The notes under the pieces are model-generated. The model saw only the letters and a program-made list of their open reading frames with translations, made no database searches and was not told the origin of the DNA. A stretch of 5,994 nt of DNA. It comes from Pseudomonadota bacterium (GTDB taxonomy: Bacteria > Pseudomonadota > Gammaproteobacteria > Steroidobacterales > Woeseiaceae). A program made the translations under genes and the position numbers. Location: positions 1 to 5,994 of the forward strand of contig JAKSCZ010000096.1 of NCBI GenBank assembly GCA_022360335.1. Direction: 5' to 3'. How positions within the stretch are numbered: position 1 is the stretch's first letter; every line of letters starts with the position of its first letter. Shown in pieces: positions 1 to 5,745 of the stretch.

Positions 1-1
1 C

Positions 2-244
2 GTCGGCCGCTACAATTTCTCGTTTCGCGACCAGGAGCCGCTGGAGCAGTTCTTCGGGCTCGAGTACGAAAGTTGCTGCTGGGGCCTCAGGCTCGTGACC
101 CGCCGCCATATTTCGACGCGTGACGGAACGCGCGATTCGTCTTTCGGTCTGCAACTGGTACTCAAGGGAATGACGAGTGTCGGCACGGCCGCCGACAAGA
201 TGCTCGAACGTGGTATTCTTGGCTACTCCGCTGATCTCCGGTAA
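2..244 (+). CDS. lptD: LPS-assembly protein LptD, C-terminal end (partial)
   Basis: Only the last 80 codons and the TAA stop are present; the gene begins upstream of the window. LptD is the outer-membrane beta-barrel that, with the lipoprotein LptE, inserts lipopolysaccharide into the outer leaflet. The fragment carries the family's C-terminal signature: GLEYESCCWGLRLV at fragment residues 19-32, then FGLQLVLKGMTSVG, and a tail ending in ERGILGYSADLR. The alternating residues fit the last barrel strands. The adjacent cysteines (bases 74-79) match the C-terminal Cys pair that in E. coli LptD forms disulfides with two N-terminal cysteines, needed for a working translocon; the partner cysteines lie outside the window. 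The stop is 6 bases before surA, in the same reading frame. This order, with the chaperone following its client, is the classical gammaproteobacterial one. Identification is firm from the Cys-Cys-Trp motif and context. Confidence 0.95.
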   Translation, partial: VGRYNFSFRDQEPLEQFFGLEYESCCWGLRLVTRRHISTRDGTRDSSFGLQLVLKGMTSVGTAADKMLERGILGYSADLR

Positions 245-250
245 GAAAAC

Positions 251-1546
251 GTGTTAAATTTCAAAAAGTTATGCGTTATCGCCGCATTGCTTGCCGCGCC
301 CGTCGCCGCCGCCGAACTCTCCGATACGGGCGAGTTCCTGGACGGCATCGTCGCTGTCGTCGACGAGGGCGTGGTCCTCGAGAGCCAGATGCGCGAGCAG
401 CTCCGGACGATCGTCGAACGCGCGCGCGCGGAGGGCATGCAACTGCCGCCGCAGGACGTGCTCGAAGAGCAGGTGCTCGAGCGGCTGATCCTGACCGAAG
501 TCCAGTTACAGCGTGCCGAGCGTATCGGCCTGCAGGTCTCCGACCAGATGCTCAACCAGGCCATTGCGTCGATCGCGGCGGAAAACGGGGTCGAGTTCGA
601 GGACATGCCGCGCCTGCTCGAACAGGACGGCCTCAGCTACGCGGATTTCCGCCGCTCGCTGCGCAAGGAGATCACGGTCGACCAGCTGCGGCGAATCGAG
701 GTTGGCCAGGCGATCGAGGTATCCGAACGGGAGATCGAGCAGTGCATCGCCGATCTCGAGGGCAACGTCGTTGCGAACTCGGACTATGAGCTGTCGAACA
801 TCCTGCTCACGTTACCGGAGTCGGCGAGCAACGAGGAGATCGAGGAAACCGAAACACTGGCCGGTCAGATCTACGCCCAACTGCAAAACGGCGCCGATTT
901 TCGCGAGATGGCCGCACGCTACTCGAAGCACGAGAATGCGCTCACAGGAGGGCATCTCGGCTGGTTCCAGGGCCAGCAGGTGCCGACGCTGTTCACGGAC
1001 GTCCTGCAGGACATGGGAGCCGGCGACGTCTCGGAACCGATTCGCGCGGCAGGCAGTTTCCACATCGTCCGCGTCGACAACCTGCGCAGCGCGATCGAGC
1101 GCAGCGAGATCGAACAGGCCAGCGTTCGCCACATCCTGATCACGCCGGACGAGATCATCGACGATGCGACGGCGAAGCAACGTCTCGAAGAGGCGCTCGA
1201 GAAAATCCGTGAGGGCGCGGATTTCAGCGAGCAGGCCAAGCTGCTGTCGGACGACCCGGGATCGGCGAACCTCGGCGGCGACCTCGGCTGGTCGAGTACC
1301 GGAACGTACGCGCCGGAGTTCGAAGCGATGATCCGGAACAGCGACGTCGGCGTCGTGTCGGAACCGTTTAGAACGCAATTCGGCTGGCACATCCTCGAGG
1401 TAACCGATCGCCGCGTCTACGACAACACCGAGGACCTCAAGCAGCGCAATTGCGACCTGAAAATTCGCAACGGCAAGATGGAGCAGGAATCGCAGCTCTG
1501 GATGCAGCGACTGCGTGACGAAGCCTTCGTCGACAAGCGCATCTAG
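251..1546 (+). CDS. surA: Periplasmic chaperone / peptidyl-prolyl isomerase SurA
   Basis: SurA escorts unfolded outer-membrane proteins through the periplasm to the BAM complex; LptD is a known client. The 431 residues (E. coli 428) show the full layout: signal peptide 1-21 (KK, hydrophobic core, cleavage near VAAA-E), N-terminal core domain about 22-170 (GIVAVVDEGVVLESQM at 32-47), parvulin domain 1 about 178-278, parvulin domain 2 about 289-388, and a C-terminal helix about 396-431 that packs on the core in known structures. Domain 2 keeps the parvulin landmarks (VRHILI at 292-297, GGDLGW at 342-347, FGWHILEV at 377-384). In domain 1 the first His is Asn183 (LSNILL), so it is probably inactive as an isomerase; E. 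coli domain 1 is inactive too. Cys165 and Cys401 are extra compared with E. coli SurA, which has none. The start is GTG: the lptD stop lies in frame two codons before it, and no ATG precedes the signal peptide. The Shine-Dalgarno is weak, so coupling to lptD translation is likely. Confidence 0.96.
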   Translation: MLNFKKLCVIAALLAAPVAAAELSDTGEFLDGIVAVVDEGVVLESQMREQLRTIVERARAEGMQLPPQDVLEEQVLERLILTEVQLQRAERIGLQVSDQMLNQAIASIAAENGVEFEDMPRLLEQDGLSYADFRRSLRKEITVDQLRRIEVGQAIEVSEREIEQCIADLEGNVVANSDYELSNILLTLPESASNEEIEETETLAGQIYAQLQNGADFREMAARYSKHENALTGGHLGWFQGQQVPTLFTDVLQDMGAGDVSEPIRAAGSFHIVRVDNLRSAIERSEIEQASVRHILITPDEIIDDATAKQRLEEALEKIREGADFSEQAKLLSDDPGSANLGGDLGWSSTGTYAPEFEAMIRNSDVGVVSEPFRTQFGWHILEVTDRRVYDNTEDLKQRNCDLKIRNGKMEQESQLWMQRLRDEAFVDKRI

Positions 1547-1558
1547 CCGGAAATCGGT

Positions 1559-2464
1559 GTGGCGCGCGACCTACCCCTCGTCATCACGGCCGGCGAACCG
1601 GCCGGCGTAGGGCCGGAACTCTGCAACAGGCTCGCCGGTACGCCGTACCGGGACAGCGTCGTCGTCGTCGGGGACCGGCGCCAGATCGACCCGCGCCTGC
1701 GGATTGTCGACACGCCCTACCCGGCCGAGGTCGAACCGGGACGACCCACGCCGGACAACGCGGGCACTTTGCTCGCAGGCCTGAGGAGGGCGGCCGAAGG
1801 CTGCCTGAGCGGCGAGTTCGCGGCGATGGTGACGGCACCGCTCGCCAAGAGCGTCATTGCCGGCAGCGGCGTCGCGTTCACGGGGCACACGGAATACCTG
1901 GCCGACGTCACCGGCGCCGGCGACCCCGTGATGATGCTCGTGGCGGGCGAGTTGCGCGTGGCGCTCGCCAGCACGCACCTGCCGCTGCGCGAAGTCGCCG
2001 ACTACCTGACGCCGGAACGGCTCGGGCACGCAATCCGTGTTCTGCACGCCGACCTGCGCGACAGATTCGGCATCGCCGAACCGGAAATCGTCGTCTGCGG
2101 CCTGAATCCGCACGCCGGCGAGCACGGACATCTCGGTGACGAGGAAATCCGATTCATCGGACCGGCGCTCGAATCCCTGCGCGCCGAAGGGATGAATCTC
2201 ACGGGCCCCGTGCCCGCAGACACCGCCTTCACGCCGACCGCCGGCCCGGGAGACGCCGTACTCGCCATGTATCACGACCAGGGGCTGCCCGTGCTCAAGT
2301 ACGCGGGATTCGGACATGCCGTCAACGTCACGCTGGGACTGCCGATCATCCGCACGTCGGTCGACCACGGTACGGCGTTCGACATCGCGGGCACCGGCAA
2401 GGCCGACCCGGGCAGCCTCATGGCCGCCGTCGAGCTCGCGGTGCGGATGGCGCGCAACCAATGA
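1559..2464 (+). CDS. pdxA: 4-hydroxythreonine-4-phosphate dehydrogenase PdxA
   Basis: PdxA oxidises 4-phosphohydroxy-L-threonine with NAD(P)+ to give, after decarboxylation, the amino-ketone that PdxJ condenses into pyridoxine phosphate (DXP-dependent vitamin B6 pathway, cytoplasm). Family motifs run in order: ITAGEPAGVGPEL at 9-21, GHTEYLA at 109-115, STHLPLRE at 138-145, GLNPHAGEHGHLGDEE at 181-196, MYHDQGLPVLK at 237-247, and RTSVDHGTAFDIAG at 265-278. The likely divalent-metal ligands are His140, His185 and His239, and His110/Thr111 should bind substrate; the spacing of these residues matches the E. coli enzyme (136/166/211/266) apart from one residue. At 301 residues it is about 28 shorter than E. 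coli PdxA, nearly all of it missing from the variable stretch around 50-65, ahead of every catalytic residue. The start is GTG, 12 bases after surA, with a modest GGAAA five bases before it. The stop overlaps the rsmA start as ATGA. Confidence 0.96.
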   Translation: MARDLPLVITAGEPAGVGPELCNRLAGTPYRDSVVVVGDRRQIDPRLRIVDTPYPAEVEPGRPTPDNAGTLLAGLRRAAEGCLSGEFAAMVTAPLAKSVIAGSGVAFTGHTEYLADVTGAGDPVMMLVAGELRVALASTHLPLREVADYLTPERLGHAIRVLHADLRDRFGIAEPEIVVCGLNPHAGEHGHLGDEEIRFIGPALESLRAEGMNLTGPVPADTAFTPTAGPGDAVLAMYHDQGLPVLKYAGFGHAVNVTLGLPIIRTSVDHGTAFDIAGTGKADPGSLMAAVELAVRMARNQ

Positions 2465-3243
2465 CCGGGCCACACGCCCGCAAGCGCTTCGGACAGCACT
2501 TCCTGACCGATCCCGGCGTCATCGATGCGATCGTTCGCGCCGTCGATCCGGCCGACGACGACGTGGTGGTCGAAATCGGGCCCGGTCGGGGCGCCATCAC
2601 CGAGCCGCTCGCGCACGCTGCCGGGCGCCTGCACCTGATCGAGATAGACCGGGACCTCGTCGCGACTCTGCGGGAACGGTATCGCGACGTCGCCGGCGTG
2701 ACCGTGCACGAGGCGGACGCGCTCAGGTTCGATTTCGGTTTGCCCGGCGACCGGCTGCGCATCGTCGGCAACCTGCCCTACAACATCTCGACGCCGTTGT
2801 TGTTCCACTTGCTGAAATTCCGCGAGCGGGTGCTCGACATGCACTTCATGCTGCAGAAAGAGGTCGTCGACCGGATCGCGGCAGCGCCCGGCAGCAAGGC
2901 GTACGGCCGGCTGGGCATCGTGCTCGGCTGCTACCTCGGAATCGAGCCCTTGTTCGACGTGCCGCCCGACGCATTCAGTCCACCGCCCGAGGTCATGTCC
3001 GCGGTCGTGCGGCTCGATCCGCTGCCGCCGGGAACCTACGAAATCGACGACGATGCGGCGCTCTCGGCGCTCATAGCAACTGCCTTCATGCAGCGCCGGA
3101 AGACGCTGCGCAACGCCTTGAAGTCGAAGGCCGAAGCCGCCGACTTCGACGCCGTCGGTATCGACGCCGGCCTGCGGCCCGAACAGGTATCGATCGCGGA
3201 CTACGTCCGCCTCGGCAATCACCTGCACGCGAAATCACGCTAG
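2461..3243 (+). CDS. rsmA: 16S rRNA dimethyladenosine transferase RsmA (KsgA)
   Basis: RsmA uses S-adenosylmethionine to dimethylate two adjacent adenines (A1518 and A1519, E. coli numbering) in helix 45 of 16S rRNA, a late step and checkpoint in 30S assembly. The 260 residues include the entry motif RKRFGQHFLTD at 7-17, Rossmann motif I VVEIGPGRGAITEPL at 36-50, the acidic motif II residue Glu61 in LIEID, Asp86 in EADALRFD, and catalytic motif IV NLPYNIS at 104-110. FMLQKEVVDRI at 129-139 and the C-terminal QRRKTLRNAL at 211-220 are typical of the family. In the FSPPPEVMSAVVRL segment (172-185) residue 179 is Met where the family normally has Asp or Glu. E. coli KsgA is 273 residues, the difference mostly at the ends. 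The ATG shares four bases with the pdxA stop and has no good Shine-Dalgarno, so translation is probably coupled to pdxA. Confidence 0.97.
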   Translation: MTGPHARKRFGQHFLTDPGVIDAIVRAVDPADDDVVVEIGPGRGAITEPLAHAAGRLHLIEIDRDLVATLRERYRDVAGVTVHEADALRFDFGLPGDRLRIVGNLPYNISTPLLFHLLKFRERVLDMHFMLQKEVVDRIAAAPGSKAYGRLGIVLGCYLGIEPLFDVPPDAFSPPPEVMSAVVRLDPLPPGTYEIDDDAALSALIATAFMQRRKTLRNALKSKAEAADFDAVGIDAGLRPEQVSIADYVRLGNHLHAKSR

Positions 3244-3246
3244 AAT
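3218..3246 (+). promoter_or_regulatory. Possible internal promoter before apaG
   Basis: TAGAAT at 3241-3246 matches the sigma-70 -10 consensus at five of six bases; its first three bases are the rsmA stop codon. With a 17-base spacer the -35 position (3218-3223, ATCACC) matches only three of six bases, so the promoter would be weak or need help. The expected start of transcription, about 3253-3254, falls on or next to the apaG ATG, which would give a leaderless message. No Shine-Dalgarno lies between the rsmA stop and the apaG ATG. This is inference from sequence alone; chance occurrence in the only AT-rich spot nearby is quite possible. Confidence 0.3.
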
Positions 3247-3253
3247 ATCGCGC

Positions 3254-3634
3254 ATGAGCGATAAGGAGTGCAGCATCCGTGTCGAGGTCGCGACGAGCTA
3301 CGTCGACGATCAATCCGAGCCGGAGGCCGATCGCTACGTATTCTCCTACACGATAACGATCTCCAATCACGGCAACGTCCCTGCAACGCTGTTGAGCCGG
3401 CACTGGGTCATCACCGACGCCAACGGCAAGGTGCAGGAAGTCAGCGGCGACGGCGTCGTCGGCGAACAGCCGCTGCTGAACCCGGGTGAACGCGTCCGTT
3501 ATTCGAGCGGCGCCGTGCTCGAGACACCGGTCGGCGCGATGCAGGGTCTTTACCGCATGGAGACCGACACGGGTGCGAGTTTCGACGCGCCGATCGAACC
3601 GTTCACTCTCGCCGTACCGGTTCTCCTGCACTAG
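3254..3634 (+). CDS. apaG: ApaG-domain protein (Co2+/Mg2+ efflux-associated name is historical)
   Basis: The 126 residues match ApaG (E. coli 125) over the whole length: RYVFSYTITISNHG at 27-40, LLSRHWVITDANGKVQEV at 46-63, GDGVVGEQPLLNPGE at 65-79, YSSGAVLETPVGAMQGLYRM at 83-102, and the closing F-x-LAVPVLLH. ApaG is a small fibronectin-type-III-like beta sandwich whose biochemical role is unclear. Salmonella mutants (corD) were tied to cobalt resistance and magnesium efflux, and related domains occur in some F-box proteins and polymerase-interacting proteins. Its neighbour apaH is its usual partner in an operon. The ATG at 3254 gives the normal family length. It has no Shine-Dalgarno upstream; instead a strong TAAGGAG lies inside the gene at 3262-3268, six bases before an ATC codon in frame, but starting there would make the protein shorter than the family. 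The 10-base gap from rsmA supports one operon. Confidence 0.95.
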   Translation: MSDKECSIRVEVATSYVDDQSEPEADRYVFSYTITISNHGNVPATLLSRHWVITDANGKVQEVSGDGVVGEQPLLNPGERVRYSSGAVLETPVGAMQGLYRMETDTGASFDAPIEPFTLAVPVLLH

Positions 3635-3655
3635 GACCGGCACCGGGACCTGCGC

Positions 3656-4489
3656 ATGGCCGTCTACGCTATCGGCGACATCCAGGGTTGCTACGACCCG
3701 TTCCGCTACCTGCTCGAGGAGATCGACTTCGATCCCGCACGCGACACACTGTGGCTCACGGGCGACCTCGTCAATCGTGGTCCCAAGTCACTGAAAACCC
3801 TGCGATTCGTACGGGACCTGGGCGAGTCCGCCATCACCGTGCTGGGTAATCACGACCTGCACCTGCTGGCACTCGAGGCGGGCGCCGTGTACAAGGGCCG
3901 GCGATTTCGTACGCTGAACAAACTGCTGCGATCCAGCGACTGCGCCGAGCTGTGCGACTGGCTCAGGCACCGGCCGCTGGCGCACTACGACAGGAAACTC
4001 GCTACCCTGCTCGTCCACGCGGGCACTCATCCGCGCTGGAACGCCAGGAAAACGCTCGCCCGGGCCGCCGAGATCGAAGACGCACTGCGCGGCGACGACT
4101 ATGCAACGCTGCTCGGCAAAATGTACGGCGACAAACCCAACGCCTGGTCGGGCAAGCTCAGGGGATTCCCGCGCTTGCGTTTCATCGTCAATTGCCTGAC
4201 CCGGATGCGGATGATCACGCGCGAGGAACGTCTTGCGCTGTCGTTCAGCGGTTCGCCCTTCCGTGCGCGCAAGGGCCTGGTCCCGTGGTTCGAAGCAGAA
4301 GCCCCGGCCTGGCGGGGCACGCGCGTCGCGTTCGGTCACTGGTCGGCGCTCGGACTGGTCGTGCTGCCCGATATCGTCTCGCTCGACACGGGCTGTATCT
4401 GGGGCCGGCAGCTTACCGCGGTGCGCCTCGACAAGCGCCGGCCGCGGGTCGTGCAGGTGCCCGGTCAGGACCGGATACGGCGCTCGTAG
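3656..4489 (+). CDS. apaH: Bis(5'-nucleosyl)-tetraphosphatase (symmetrical) ApaH
   Basis: ApaH splits diadenosine tetraphosphate (Ap4A) symmetrically into two ADP, controlling this stress-linked nucleotide and the Ap4A-derived caps on bacterial RNA. It belongs to the calcineurin-like (PPP) metallophosphoesterases. The 277 residues show the motifs in order: YAIGDIQGCYD at 4-14, LTGDLVNRGP at 34-43, VLGNHDLHLLA at 62-72, LVHAGTHPRW at 119-128, AFGHWSALG at 225-233 and LDTGCIWG at 243-250. Expected metal or catalytic residues are Asp8, Asp37, Asn65, His66, His121 and His228. The usual His of the first motif (GDxHG) is Gln10; I recall the same Gln in Pseudomonas ApaH, so it is probably normal. 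MYGDKPNAWSGKLRG (156-170) is also an ApaH signature. A weak GGGA lies seven bases before the ATG; the gap from apaG is 21 bases. The last 25 bases overlap the 3' end of folA on the other strand. Confidence 0.96.
   Translation: MAVYAIGDIQGCYDPFRYLLEEIDFDPARDTLWLTGDLVNRGPKSLKTLRFVRDLGESAITVLGNHDLHLLALEAGAVYKGRRFRTLNKLLRSSDCAELCDWLRHRPLAHYDRKLATLLVHAGTHPRWNARKTLARAAEIEDALRGDDYATLLGKMYGDKPNAWSGKLRGFPRLRFIVNCLTRMRMITREERLALSFSGSPFRARKGLVPWFEAEAPAWRGTRVAFGHWSALGLVVLPDIVSLDTGCIWGRQLTAVRLDKRRPRVVQVPGQDRIRRS
4461..4474. repeat. Short inverted repeat at the convergent gene ends
   Basis: CCGGTCAGGACCGG is a perfect 6-base inverted repeat around AG; as RNA it would fold as a 5-base stem with a 4-base loop. 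It covers the folA stop codon and lies inside the last codons of apaH. There is no T run on either side, so a classic intrinsic terminator is not supported. It may be a weak pause site, an RNA 3'-end stabiliser, or chance in GC-rich DNA. Confidence 0.3.
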
Positions 4490-4953
4490 ACCCGGTACGA
4501 GTAGTCGAATTCGTTGCGCTCGTCGGCCGTGTGCCGTTCGTCGTCGACGAGGCGCCACTCGTCGCCGAGCGTCGGCAGGGTCGCGTCGCCGTCGATGTCG
4601 GCGTGCACGCGTGTCAGATAGATTCGCCGCGCAAGCGGCAGGAAAAGCGCGTAGATCTCGCTGCCGCCGATGATCATGATCTCCTCGGCGTCACCGGCCG
4701 CGGCGACGGCGTCACCGACCGACGAGACCACTTCGCAGCCCGCGGCAACGAAACCCGGTTGCCGGGAGACGACGATGTTCCGCCTGCCCGGCAGGGGCCT
4801 GCCGATCGACTCCCAGGTCTTGCGGCCCATGACGACCGGTTTGCCCATCGTCATCGATTTGAAGTACCTGAGGTCGTCCGACAGGCGCCAGGGCAAGCCG
4901 CCGTCCCGGCCGATGACGCCGTTCTCCGAGGCGGCGGCGATGAGCGAGATCAA
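4465..4953 (-). CDS. folA: Dihydrofolate reductase FolA (type I, chromosomal)
   Basis: FolA reduces dihydrofolate to tetrahydrofolate with NADPH and is the trimethoprim target; it regenerates the folate that ThyA next door oxidises. Translated from TTG at 4953 it gives 162 residues (E. coli 159) beginning MISLIAA, the same as E. coli. Seen in order: VIGRDGGLPWRLSDDL at 13-28, with the catalytic Asp27 and Trp22; KPVVMGRKTWESIGRPLPGR at 38-57, the cofactor and folate-binding core; EIMIIGGSEIY at 91-101; LTRVHADIDGDATLP at 113-127. Phe31 and Thr114 at the folate pocket are present; Leu20 replaces E. coli Met20, as in many bacteria. The TTG shares four bases with the thyA stop (TTGA). No ATG or GTG lies near in frame, and the first internal Met (34) would remove the active site, so TTG is well supported. 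AAGG lies 13 bases upstream, too far to be optimal, so translational coupling to thyA is likely. Its end overlaps apaH. Confidence 0.95.
   Translation of the reverse strand: MISLIAAASENGVIGRDGGLPWRLSDDLRYFKSMTMGKPVVMGRKTWESIGRPLPGRRNIVVSRQPGFVAAGCEVVSSVGDAVAAAGDAEEIMIIGGSEIYALFLPLARRIYLTRVHADIDGDATLPTLGDEWRLVDDERHTADERNEFDYSYRVYERRIRS
4483..4501. repeat. Second inverted repeat just past the apaH stop
   Basis: CTCGTA and TACGAG form a perfect 6-base inverted repeat with a 7-base loop (GACCCGG); a G-T wobble at 4482/4502 could extend it. It starts in the last apaH codons, includes the apaH stop in its left arm and loop, and on the other strand lies in the last codons of folA. It lacks a T run. 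It is the best-placed hairpin for apaH mRNA 3'-end formation, but ACCGG (4470-4474) with CCGGT (4492-4496) is a competing fold. Confidence 0.3.
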
Positions 4954-5744
4954 ACCGCGACGGCCGCCTTGATGTGCGGATGCGCCTCGTAGTTCAGGAT
5001 CTCGAAATCCTCGTACTCGTAATCGAAGATGCTCGGCGGGCAGCGCCTGATCGCGAGCGTGGGCAGCGGCAGCGGCTCGCGGTCCAGCTGCTCGTCCGCC
5101 TGCTCGAGGTGATTCAGGTACAGGTGGCAGTCGCCGCCGGTCCAGACGAAATCGCCGACCTTGAGCTTCGACTGTTGCGCGAGCATATGCGTCAGCAACG
5201 CGTACGACGCGATGTTGAACGGCACCCCGAGAAAGATATCGCAGCTGCGCTGGTAGAGCTGGCAACTGAGCTTGCCGCCGGCGACGTAGAACTGGAACAG
5301 GCAATGGCACGGCGGCAGCGCCATGTTTTCGATCTCGGCCACGTTCCAGGCCGACAGGATGATCCGTCGTGAGTTCGGGTCGCTCTTCAACTGGTCCAGA
5401 ACCTGCGCGACCTGGTCGATCTTGCGCCCGTCGGGTGCGGGCCAGCTTCGCCACTGCACGCCGTAGACGGGCCCGAGATCGCCGTCTTCGTCGGCCCATT
5501 CGTCCCAGATCGAGACCCCATTGTCCCGGAGATAGCGGACGTTGCCGTCGCCCGACAGGAACCAGAGCAACTCGTGGACGATGCTCCGGACGTGCAGCTT
5601 CTTGGTCGTAACGAGCGGAAAACCTCTCGACAGGTCGAAGCGCATCTGGTGGCCGAAGATACTCAGCGTACCCGTTCCCGTCCGATCCTCCTTGCGTGCG
5701 CCCGTGTCGCGCACGAGCCGCATCATGTCGAGGTATTGCCGCAT
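4950..5744 (-). CDS. thyA: Thymidylate synthase ThyA
   Basis: ThyA methylates dUMP to dTMP using 5,10-methylene-tetrahydrofolate, which leaves as dihydrofolate; this is the only de novo route to thymidylate in organisms lacking ThyX. The 264 residues equal the E. coli length, so numbering carries over: Arg21 (phosphate), Arg126 and Arg127 (from the partner subunit), nucleophile Cys146 in LPPCHCLFQFYV, Arg166-Ser167 and Asp169 in QRSCDIFLGVPFN, Asn177, His207 and Tyr209 are all present. The N-terminal MRQYLDMMRLVRDTGARKED and KEDRTGTGTLSIFGHQMRFD are also typical. The C terminus, which closes over the substrate, ends AAVAV where E. coli has APVAI, a mild change. The ATG lies one base after the lgt stop, with AGGA six bases before it inside lgt, the same arrangement I recall for E. 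coli lgt-thyA. The stop overlaps the folA start. Confidence is very high. Confidence 0.98.
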   Translation of the reverse strand: MRQYLDMMRLVRDTGARKEDRTGTGTLSIFGHQMRFDLSRGFPLVTTKKLHVRSIVHELLWFLSGDGNVRYLRDNGVSIWDEWADEDGDLGPVYGVQWRSWPAPDGRKIDQVAQVLDQLKSDPNSRRIILSAWNVAEIENMALPPCHCLFQFYVAGGKLSCQLYQRSCDIFLGVPFNIASYALLTHMLAQQSKLKVGDFVWTGGDCHLYLNHLEQADEQLDREPLPLPTLAIRRCPPSIFDYEYEDFEILNYEAHPHIKAAVAV

Positions 5745-5745
5745 G

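Noticed and set aside
1709..1756. Apparent internal deletion in PdxA (about 28 residues shorter than E. coli)
   Set aside because: It falls in the variable region before the active site, the frame is intact and the spacing of catalytic residues is normal; length variation here looks like ordinary family variation.
1571..2473. 300-codon open frame on the - strand opposite pdxA
   Set aside because: Antisense shadow of pdxA: same extent as the gene, composition rich in Arg, Ala and Gly, no motif.
2272..3228. Long open frame (318 codons) on the - strand opposite pdxA/rsmA
   Set aside because: It mirrors real genes with full family motifs on the + strand; GC-rich coding DNA has few stops in the antisense frames. 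Its translation shows no recognisable domain.
2316..3257. 313-codon open frame on the + strand overlapping pdxA and rsmA
   Set aside because: Out-of-frame shadow dominated by Arg, Ala and Pro; rsmA in another frame has every expected motif.
3679..3693. Gln10 in place of His in the first ApaH metal motif, as a sign of inactivation
   Set aside because: As I recall, GDxQG is common in ApaH of Pseudomonas and relatives, and all other metal and catalytic residues are present.
3952..4992. 346-codon open frame on the + strand across apaH and folA
   Set aside because: It runs through the apaH end in another frame and antisense to folA; both real genes are complete and conserved.
4954..5499. In-frame upstream extension of folA to an ATG inside thyA (a 344-residue protein)
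   Set aside because: The added part is an Arg-rich frame-shadow of thyA; the protein family starts exactly at MISLIAA, encoded from the TTG.
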